Origin: Phormidium sp. FACHB-1136
Lineage (GTDB): Bacteria > Cyanobacteriota > Cyanobacteriia > Phormidesmidales > Phormidesmidaceae
Reading direction: 5' to 3'
DNA: 64,000 bases
NCBI RefSeq assembly: GCF_014697375.1
Contig: NZ_JACJRS010000019.1
Coordinates: forward strand, 1 to 64,000
Position numbers and translations under genes: made by a program. The notes below the pieces were generated by a model, which was not told the origin of the DNA, did not search any database, and saw only the letters and a list, made by a program, of their open reading frames with translations. Shown here piece by piece: positions 54,001 to 59,893 of the stretch; within the stretch, counting starts at the first letter, position 1, and every line of letters starts with the position of its first letter.

Positions 54001-56571
54001 GCCAATTAAGTTTTCTAGGCTGAGGGATGGATCCGATACCTCAGGAGCAGCGGTGGGCGGGGTCGGTGGCCCCTCACCAAACAGGTCAAGTCCGACATCG
54101 GAGGGCATCGGATCCACGGTGGGGTCTGACGCTGAGTCCGTCGCGAACTCGCCTAGGGCATCCAGGGTCAAGCCCGCATCTGGGGGGTCTGGCTCCGTTG
54201 GCCCCAAGGTCAGGTCTAAGTCCGACAGAATCATCGATAGGCTATCCGCCGTACTTAGGCCCGGATCGATGGGCGGGCGAGCCGGAACACTGGGGGGATC
54301 GGGCAGGAGCCTGGGGGCTAAATCGCCAAACAGGTCATTGCCCAAGGTCTTGCTCAGGTCTTGAATCGGATCACGACCAAGATTCTGATTCAGGTCGTCA
54401 CCCAGGTCGCCGCCCAGGTCGCCGCCCAGGTCGTCGCCAAAGTCGCCAAACACATCCGCCGCCGTTAACTCTGGGCTGGTGGAGGCATCGACCGGGAAGG
54501 AGGGCTCTGGGGGCGTGGGGGGGGGAAATTCCGTCGCAAAGCCGCTAAACAGCTCCCCGGTGATCAGGCCGGAGCGACCTACGGGCGGTTCTAACGGCTC
54601 CGCTGGAGAGACATCTCCAAACCCATCCACCGCCTCGAAGCCCTGGACATCAGCGACATCCTGAACATCAGCGGCGATATCGCCAAATAAATCCTCGGCG
54701 TCGGTGGGCAAATCGTCTACGGGGGTATCCTCCATGGCCACCTGCTGCGCCCACTGATCCACCCGTGTAGACCAGTCCACCTCGTCCTCCACGGGGGCAT
54801 TGAGAGCCTCTGGCAACCCCTCCCTTGGGGCGTCTACCGGAACTGGAAGCATTGTGGACTCCAAGGTTTCTAAGTCCTCGGAGAGGGTGCTGATGACCTC
54901 GCTATTGAGGGGTAAGGCGTAGCTATCGGCCTGGATAGACTCGGCGGCGGTGAGGAGGTCTTCGTCCTCTGGAGCCTGAATTTGCTGGCTGGGGTTCAGC
55001 AGAATATCCAGGGCATCCAGTTCGGTGGAGGCCCCTGATCCATCGGGCAAGAGTTCATCGAGGGAGGCAATGGTGGCGACGGCGGGAGCTGGGCTGGGGA
55101 TAGACTCTGCCAGGGTGCCCTCCACCAGTTGGGTTAGGCCATCGGCGGGGGGGGCAACCTCGACAGCCTCAGCCTCCCCCAGGTCTTGGGGGCCATCATC
55201 GGCTAGGGATCCCCAGTCCTGGCTGTCGGGTGGGGGTGGGATAAACCCGAGCGGAGCCTCTGGCCGATCTAGGGGGCCAGTCGTCCTCGGTTGCCCCTGG
55301 GGCGGGCGAAGCGCACTATCGCCAAACAGGGTTTGGTAGAGATCATCAATCTCCTCGGCGTCCTCGGTTTCGTCTTCAGCGTCCTCTGGTACGGCATCGA
55401 CTTCGGCTTCTGGGGCCACCGGAACCGACACCGACGCGCTGGGATCGGAATCGGCTAGGTTAAGCTGGCCCAGAATTTGCAGCGGCTCCAGGAAACGAGT
55501 GGGCTCGTCCTCGGCCTCTAGGCTAGGTGTCGGCGCGGCCTCATCCCCATCGAGGCGCAACTGCGAAATTTCCTCGTCAATTTGTAGCAGCGTGACTTCA
55601 TCGTCGTCAAAGTCAATGTCGAGATCGAGCCCCTCTAGGTCGAATTCCTCTTCTTCGCTGGCCAAGACCTCTGGCGATGGGGGCGGCGTCACGACTTCGG
55701 CCACGGGCAGTTCGGGGGGGGCCGTGCGTCCCGGCGACTCTAGATAGGCTAGGGCTTCCTGGTTCATGCGCTGGGCCACATGGTTCACCAAGGCGCTGAA
55801 CATCATTTCGCCCTGCTGCCCCAGGGTGTGCATTTTGTTGAGCCCCTGGTTGAGGGAATCTTGGTAGCTGTAAACGCTCTGTTGCAGGGCATCGAACACC
55901 GCCCGCAGGGATAGGTCTAGGTTGCGGATTAAGTCGTCGGTTTGGGCCTGAATTTGCTGGAGATAGGCCAAGCGCTGGGCCGGGGAGAGTTCCCCCAACC
56001 CCTCGGCGATGGACGGATCATCGGGGGCCGATTGGCTGAGCAGATAGTTGTTGGATACCGAGGTTTCTAGGCGACGCACCGCCTGTTCTACCTGCCCCGC
56101 CAGATGGGCATCGAGGTGTTGGGTCAGATCCGCCAAGGTTCTCTCCCACAGCCCTGGGGAGAGGAGGGGGTTCCCCTGGGCGGCTTCTAGGCGCTGCTGC
56201 TGAAGCTGTTGCACCTCCAACAACAGGGTTTCGCGCTGTTGGCGCAGGGCCGATACTTCGTTTTGCAGTGGGGTTAAAATCTGTAGGGTTTGCCCCCGTA
56301 GGTACTGCATTTCCTGGAGCAAGGCATTCAGCACTTGGCTCGCCGCCTGACTGGTGGCATCCCCAGGCAGACCAGCGGCCCCAGCGGGCAAGCTATCCAT
56401 ACCCTGAGGATCGGCCTGCATTTGGGCTAGGCAAGCCCTCGCCTTCGCTAAAAGCTGGCGTTGCTGCTGGGTGGCGCTCGACATCACCCAGGGCAGCTTT
56501 GGTGCAGCCTCCCCCAAGGTTGCGTCAATCTCAGCAATTAAGGCTTCTAATTGTTGCCGCTGCACAGTCAC
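51004..56571 (-). CDS. Giant protein: coiled coil, long acidic repeat region, Hsp70/actin-fold C-terminus
   Basis: The 1855-residue protein has three parts. Residues 1-280 are helical with coiled-coil stretches (ALRQQRETLLLEVQQLQQQR). About 290-1235 is acidic, Pro/Gly/Asp-rich and probably disordered, with tandem repeats and scattered LFGD-type motifs. From about 1238 an Hsp70-like ATPase starts: GLDLGTTGLSAVLLE with Asp1244, a central VVSYPANWPD...IEDAIAAVLSG segment, VVISAGSTVTEVGLV at the phosphate-2 position, and VVCTGGSASLPKMARWL at the adenosine loop. The phosphate-2 loop lacks the DxGGGT form, so hydrolysis may be impaired. A 150-residue helical tail replaces a recognisable substrate domain. 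The start is GTG at 56571 (a second GTG lies two codons on). Function unknown; a scaffold that uses an actin-fold switch is my inference. Confidence 0.8.
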   Translation of the reverse strand: MTVQRQQLEALIAEIDATLGEAAPKLPWVMSSATQQQRQLLAKARACLAQMQADPQGMDSLPAGAAGLPGDATSQAASQVLNALLQEMQYLRGQTLQILTPLQNEVSALRQQRETLLLEVQQLQQQRLEAAQGNPLLSPGLWERTLADLTQHLDAHLAGQVEQAVRRLETSVSNNYLLSQSAPDDPSIAEGLGELSPAQRLAYLQQIQAQTDDLIRNLDLSLRAVFDALQQSVYSYQDSLNQGLNKMHTLGQQGEMMFSALVNHVAQRMNQEALAYLESPGRTAPPELPVAEVVTPPPSPEVLASEEEEFDLEGLDLDIDFDDDEVTLLQIDEEISQLRLDGDEAAPTPSLEAEDEPTRFLEPLQILGQLNLADSDPSASVSVPVAPEAEVDAVPEDAEDETEDAEEIDDLYQTLFGDSALRPPQGQPRTTGPLDRPEAPLGFIPPPPDSQDWGSLADDGPQDLGEAEAVEVAPPADGLTQLVEGTLAESIPSPAPAVATIASLDELLPDGSGASTELDALDILLNPSQQIQAPEDEDLLTAAESIQADSYALPLNSEVISTLSEDLETLESTMLPVPVDAPREGLPEALNAPVEDEVDWSTRVDQWAQQVAMEDTPVDDLPTDAEDLFGDIAADVQDVADVQGFEAVDGFGDVSPAEPLEPPVGRSGLITGELFSGFATEFPPPTPPEPSFPVDASTSPELTAADVFGDFGDDLGGDLGGDLGDDLNQNLGRDPIQDLSKTLGNDLFGDLAPRLLPDPPSVPARPPIDPGLSTADSLSMILSDLDLTLGPTEPDPPDAGLTLDALGEFATDSASDPTVDPMPSDVGLDLFGEGPPTPPTAAPEVSDPSLSLENLIGDIRLDPRFPLPEPETQAVTAEDVFGDFGGPETDQDSPASLPTPPIQPSVEVPDLSFSLEGDSLDSLGWGESSAPQEPAPTAPTIAGPTLEDFGTSGPTLGDFGVTEPTLEKFAISGPTVEDFGTSGPTLEDFGTTEPTLDEFPVSGPTLEDFGTSGPTLEEFAVSEPSLGNAGSARPGDDSLAAWGVDFGGSDPDPSPPSAATDPFDFSITLDDLDLSLGDTGALEPEPAAAEVSPDISLTSLGNEISPDISLASLGNEGAMSSGPPDMTPDMTVNGDSDWHREMSLDSILGSLDQDRIASLTGDVAQDLVDEVLTDRATPTQTVPLASPTPGQPVFPPISSGGSALDEADLANLEALLAEPLPPAEPPPPPPVRRDPESLWFLGLDLGTTGLSAVLLERYSGQVHPLYWVDNGISGATADKFFRLPTLGLVRVAASGDYQVQSVGSSALTVTWSEGDPDDSTVTLKNLKPFLRLGIPFGCGATSQPQIQWSEATRLPLKAFQDSLQGLLATLPQALQREASFTLGAVGLKAEAIAQALGQLAGVVVSYPANWPDTYTFNLREAVLGAGLVASADDVYFIEDAIAAVLSGLPDPATPVPQGQSQPIQQQTLYACQWTGGTVVISAGSTVTEVGLVNIPEPLANLSYEDFALHSLAYAGDAIDLDIVCQLLHPADRRQPRARPPARQSTGANGWGWQAEVPELENAHWADLRLDDLDLPRPAEPDLARRQRIWQRLESSALGQSVLDAARHLKIILQHQSQFELDLADQHWVVRSKDLEDRIILPYIQRINGHLNRLLSEVGMASQAVHQVVCTGGSASLPKMARWLRQKFPNATIVQDTYHSDRPPSCSRVAYGLVNLARYPQVLDLNRHQYSDMFLLMELLRTCTDQPLPLSGILHLLQEQGLNVSVCEAHLMALLEGRLPPGLLPTATPSPLLIPSADPALKRLGMAPLFSRPTPQVYVPNPQQSQGLRAYIQQLLADKQQTLVDPLLVKLTTLSV
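53227..53304. repeat. 39-base tandem duplication inside the giant gene
   Basis: Two imperfect 39-base units start at 53227 and 53266. They encode ISPDISLASLGNE and VSPDISLTSLGNE-type 13-residue units. A second short tandem, built of CCAGGTCGCCGC-like 12-mers, lies at about 54390-54440 and encodes a DLGG/DLGD run. Confidence 0.75.
53482..53751. repeat. Nine tandem 30-base repeats (decapeptides) with a 90-base super-period
   Basis: On the minus strand nine 10-residue units run without gaps (residues about 941-1030): IAGPTLEDFG, TSGPTLGDFG, VTEPTLEKFA, ISGPTVEDFG, TSGPTLEDFG, TTEPTLDEFP, VSGPTLEDFG, TSGPTLEEFA, VSEPSLGNAG. Every third unit has Glu before Pro where the others have Gly, so the array is really three copies of a 30-residue unit. 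Confidence 0.95.
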
Positions 56572-56920
56572 GTCCCTAATCCCTTACTTCCCCAAGTATT
56601 GCCAAAGTGTATGCCAGACGGTCTGAAAAATCACCTTTCCGCCCGATACATTAAGTTCGATGTCTTCCTAACCCCCAGGCCCGCTAGGGCGTGAAATGGT
56701 ATACTGAGTTCCCCGGTTTGAAGCAAGTTGGAGCAAGGCTAAGGGGTAACCATGACACACCATCCCAGCTTGACCCATGCCTCGGTCGGCGTTCATCCTC
56801 GTTAGACCATCCTCTGGTGATACCATCCCATCGAGCTCTGGCTGTAGCATAGCGATAGTGAAGCCTCGGCTAGCGATTTTTGTTACCAGACTAGACAATT
56901 TTTTAGCGTTGGAGTAGTCA
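56572..56920. other. Divergent region between giant gene and SYCRP1-like regulator
   Basis: The 349 bases hold no gene. TGGTATACT at 56697-56705 is a good extended -10 box on the plus strand, which would give the regulator a leader of about 200 bases; a matching -35 is weak. GGAG at 56911-56914 is the regulator's ribosome site. I found no clear TGTGA-N6-TCACA site for autoregulation. Confidence 0.45.
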
Positions 56921-57625
56921 ATGGATGCTCGCCACGGTCATCGGGATCCTCAGATTGATCTCCAGCTCGTTCGTTCGGCGCTGATATTCAAAGATTTGCC
57001 CGAAGACGCAGTGATTCAGGCCACTAGCCATGTGGTATCGCGTAGCCATCCCGCCAATCAGGTGATTTTGCTCGAAAATGACTGGGGCAGCTCGGTCTAC
57101 TTCATTCTCGACGGCTGGGTAAAAATTCGCACCTACAACCTAGACGGCAAAGAGGTCACCCTCAACATTCTGGGCCGGGGGGAACTGTTTGGGGAAATGG
57201 CCCCCCTTGATGAGGTGCCCCGATCCACTGACGTGATTACCCTCGTTCCTACGGTGATTGGCAGTGTGCCCGCCAGCGATTTTGTGCATCTGCTGAACAC
57301 CCAACCCCTGGCTGGAATTCGGCTCTCCCAGCTCATGGCCCGACGGCTGCGCCAGGTGAACCGACGGCTGCGGCTGCGGGAGTCGGACAGCACCTCGCGG
57401 GTGGCGGATATCATTTTGTTTCTAGCCGATGGCCAGGGCAAAAGTGGCCAGGGCGGCCTCGAAATTCCCAACCTGCCCCACCGCGAACTCAGCAGCCTCA
57501 GTGGCCTTGCCCGCGAGACGGTAACCCGCGTCCTCAGTAAGCTAGAAAAGAAAGGGCTGATCGTTCGGGATAAAGACCTCATGGTCATTCCAGATATCAA
57601 CGCCCTGGAAAAGCTGCTCGTCTAG
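56921..57625 (+). CDS. Crp/Fnr family regulator, SYCRP1-like
   Basis: The 234-residue regulator has a cyclic-nucleotide-binding domain (FKDLPEDAVIQATSHVVSRS to about 150) and a winged helix with ELSSLSGLARETVTRVLSKL as recognition region. The phosphate-binding cassette reads GELFGEMAPLDEVPRSTDVI; Glu and Arg-Ser are where cAMP-binding CRPs need them. The segment YFILDGWVKIRTYNLDGKEV is close, by memory, to the cAMP receptor SYCRP1 of Synechocystis, which controls motility and pilus-related genes. Cyclic AMP binding is thus likely but not proven. The next gene starts seven bases after the stop. Confidence 0.9.
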   Translation: MDARHGHRDPQIDLQLVRSALIFKDLPEDAVIQATSHVVSRSHPANQVILLENDWGSSVYFILDGWVKIRTYNLDGKEVTLNILGRGELFGEMAPLDEVPRSTDVITLVPTVIGSVPASDFVHLLNTQPLAGIRLSQLMARRLRQVNRRLRLRESDSTSRVADIILFLADGQGKSGQGGLEIPNLPHRELSSLSGLARETVTRVLSKLEKKGLIVRDKDLMVIPDINALEKLLV

Positions 57626-57631
57626 GTATCC

Positions 57632-58441
57632 ATGAGTTCTTCCGTGCCCCATTCCGCTGACCCCAACGGCCCACCCTCCGCCTCATCCGCAGGATCTTCG
57701 TCAGAGTCTGAGGCCAATTTCGACGATCTCGACACCTACCTGGACTACCGTGCCGCCGCCAGCGACACCGGATCCTGGCGACCCCCCACCGACCATCGCC
57801 GCAAGGCTGGCCCCCTGGTGATGGTAGAAACCGCCTTTTTGGCCAGCACCGCCGCCCTGATTTGGCTGGTAAACACCTACTTTCCCCCCGGCCCCATTCT
57901 GCGGATTTTGTTCCCGTTGCCCATGGCCTTGGTCTATCTGCGCTGGGGGCCGAGGGCAGCCTGGATGTCGGCCCTGGTGTCGGGGCTGCTGCTGTCGGTG
58001 CTGATGGGGCCACCCCGGAGTCTGTTGTTTTTGATGCCCTACGCCATCATGGGGGTGCAGTTGGGCTTTACCTGGGTGCGGGGAGCCAATTGGTATATCT
58101 CCATTGCAGCGGGGACATTTCTGGGTAGCCTGGGCTTTTTCTTTCGCCTGTGGCTGATGTCGGTGCTGATTGGCGAAGACCTCTGGGTCTACCTCACCAC
58201 CCAAGTCACCCAAATGCTGAACTGGGGGTTAGAGAAGCTGGTGAATTTCGGCATCCTAGACATCGGTGTCTTAGGGCAAGCCAACGTGGAAGCCATCCAA
58301 ATCCTCGCCCTGGTGATGGTGTTGCTCAGCAATGTGGTGTATCTGTTCACCGTTCACCTGGCGGCTTGGCTGTTGTTAGAACGTCTGGGAGCCAAAATCC
58401 CCGAACCACCCGCCTGGGTACAAGACCTCCTGGCCGATTAA
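57632..58441 (+). CDS. DUF2232 membrane protein
   Basis: The 269-residue protein has a hydrophilic Ser-rich N-terminus of about 55 residues and then six or seven membrane helices, including GPILRILFPLPMALVYLRWG and PRSLLFLMPYAIMGVQLGFT. These fit the DUF2232 (YybS-like) family, whose function is not known; relatives resemble substrate-binding components of energy-coupling transporters. It follows the regulator gene by six bases and is probably cotranscribed with it. A strong hairpin follows the gene. Confidence 0.9.
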   Translation: MSSSVPHSADPNGPPSASSAGSSSESEANFDDLDTYLDYRAAASDTGSWRPPTDHRRKAGPLVMVETAFLASTAALIWLVNTYFPPGPILRILFPLPMALVYLRWGPRAAWMSALVSGLLLSVLMGPPRSLLFLMPYAIMGVQLGFTWVRGANWYISIAAGTFLGSLGFFFRLWLMSVLIGEDLWVYLTTQVTQMLNWGLEKLVNFGILDIGVLGQANVEAIQILALVMVLLSNVVYLFTVHLAAWLLLERLGAKIPEPPAWVQDLLAD

Positions 58442-58446
58442 CCTCC

Positions 58447-58507
58447 AGATCCCAGGGTTCGTAGATTCCAATGCGCTCCGTCCAGCCACGGGAGAACCCT
58501 GGGATCT
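58447..58507. other. Long hairpin between DUF2232 and cobT-like genes
   Basis: AGATCCCAGGGTTC (58447-58460) and GAACCCTGGGATCT (58494-58507) are perfect 14-base inverted repeats around a 33-base loop that holds a small CCGT/ACGG stem. TTTAT follows. It starts six bases after the DUF2232 stop and ends 51 bases before the cobT-like ATG. It may terminate, attenuate or protect mRNA. Confidence 0.65.
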
Positions 58508-58558
58508 TTATGAACAGAGGAGATTTTTCACATCGTATCGACGCAGTAGGCAACACCG

Positions 58559-59695
58559 ATGATTACCGTCCACAGCGACCCCCAGCGGGCAACCCCGTGG
58601 CTTCAGCGGGTGCAGGGGCAACGTCCGGCCCTGGCCCTGGTGCTGGGCTTCACCGAAACAGGGCTGATTCCCGGCATTTCCGCCGCTGGGGCCACCCCGA
58701 CGGATCGCCGCACCACCGCCCTTGCCGATGCCGAATGGATGGTGAACGGCCCCCAACCGCAGCCCACTTTTCCCCTCCCACCCCTCCAGGCAGGCGCGTC
58801 TCCAGCTCTGATTTCGCGGGCGGTGATTGCGGGGCAGGATATTCCCCTCACCGTGTTTAACGCTGGACTGTCCCAAGCCCCCACCGTGGCCTATGTCGAT
58901 CTACAAGGACAGCCTGCCCAATGCCTCACCACAGGCCAAGCTCTGCCCCTGGCGACCGTCAAACACCTGTTCCAATCGGGGCTGCACTGGGGCGAAACCC
59001 TGGCGGCTGACGCCACTACGGACTATCTACTGCTGGCGGAATGCGTCGTTGGCGGCACCACCACCGCCCTCGCCCTGCTCCAAGGACTTGGCCTCGACGC
59101 CATGGATCGAGTCAACAGCAGCCACCCCATCTGTAACCACGATCAAAAACGGGAGATTGTCCGACAAGGACTGGCCCAAGCCCGTCAGCACTGGGATGGA
59201 ACATCACCTCACCCGCTAGAGGTCGTCGCGGCACTAGGCGATCCCATGCAGCCCGTTGTGGCGGGGATGGCCCTCGCGGCTAGCCGCACCCAGCCCGTGA
59301 TGTTGGCCGGAGGCACCCAAATGCTGGCGGTCTATGCCCTGATGGCGGCCTTGGCCCAGGTTGATCACTTGCCCTGGCATCCCGAAAATATCGTCGTTGG
59401 CACCACCCGCTGGGTCGCCACAGATCCCACCGGGGATACCGTGGGCTTGGCTCAGGCTATGGATGCCTGTCTGCTGGCGACGGATTTATCCTTGACCAAC
59501 TCCCGATTCGCCGCCCTACGTGCCTACGAACAGGGCTTTGTCAAAGAAGGGGTGGGGGCCGGAGCCTGCGCCATTGCCGCCACGCTGTATCAGAATTGGG
59601 GGCAGGCCGAACTCCTGGCCGCCATTGAACAGGAACTCACCCAAAAGGTTGAACTTGAAGCTCAGGCACGATTGCCAGAAGAAGAAACAGGTTAG
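58559..59695 (+). CDS. CobT-like phosphoribosyltransferase (TIGR00303/UPF0284 type)
   Basis: The 378-residue protein matches the family annotated as nicotinate-nucleotide dimethylbenzimidazole phosphoribosyltransferase-like (TIGR00303). Landmarks are ETGLIPGISAAGATPTDRRT, ADAEWMVNG, LLAECVVGGTTTALALLQGL, ALGDPMQPVVAGMALAASRT and VMLAGGTQMLAVYALMAAL. In cobalamin-type pathways the enzyme activates the lower ligand base. Cyanobacteria make pseudocobalamin with adenine, so the true substrate may differ. The ATG at 58559 is not preceded by a strong ribosome site, but GAGGAG is present about 30 bases before. Confidence 0.9.
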   Translation: MITVHSDPQRATPWLQRVQGQRPALALVLGFTETGLIPGISAAGATPTDRRTTALADAEWMVNGPQPQPTFPLPPLQAGASPALISRAVIAGQDIPLTVFNAGLSQAPTVAYVDLQGQPAQCLTTGQALPLATVKHLFQSGLHWGETLAADATTDYLLLAECVVGGTTTALALLQGLGLDAMDRVNSSHPICNHDQKREIVRQGLAQARQHWDGTSPHPLEVVAALGDPMQPVVAGMALAASRTQPVMLAGGTQMLAVYALMAALAQVDHLPWHPENIVVGTTRWVATDPTGDTVGLAQAMDACLLATDLSLTNSRFAALRAYEQGFVKEGVGAGACAIAATLYQNWGQAELLAAIEQELTQKVELEAQARLPEEETG

Positions 59696-59722
59696 CAGAT
59701 CGGCCCAGGCCACACTGAAGGA

Positions 59723-59893
59723 TCAATGGTCAGGGAAGGATGCCTTGGCGTAGTCCTCCCGCTCTTCGGCAAGGGCGATGCTGTAGGCACCCTTTAGGAC
59801 ATCGACAGCATCGTGAAGCAAGCTCAAACGAACCGGATGTAGGATCAGAGAAAATCGGAATGGTTTTTTAGAGCGCCATCCTCTGGAAGAGGA
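59723..59893 (-). other. Open tail in frame after the caspase stop
   Basis: After the caspase TAA (59896-59894) the same frame stays open for 56 codons to TGA at 59725-59723. Its end reads LLHDAVDVLKGAYSIALAEE followed by REDYAKASFPDH, which looks protein-like. No ATG is in frame; TTG codons are. It may be a small gene, a gene remnant, or chance. Confidence 0.25.

Noticed and set aside
57133-57600. Long antisense ORF inside the SYCRP1-like gene
   Set aside because: Arg/Ser-rich antisense shadow of a GC-rich gene; similar shadows occur under most genes here.
58442-58558. Cobalamin riboswitch ahead of the cobT-like gene
   Set aside because: Only a weak B12-box-like string; the space is too short for the conserved core, so only the hairpin is reported.
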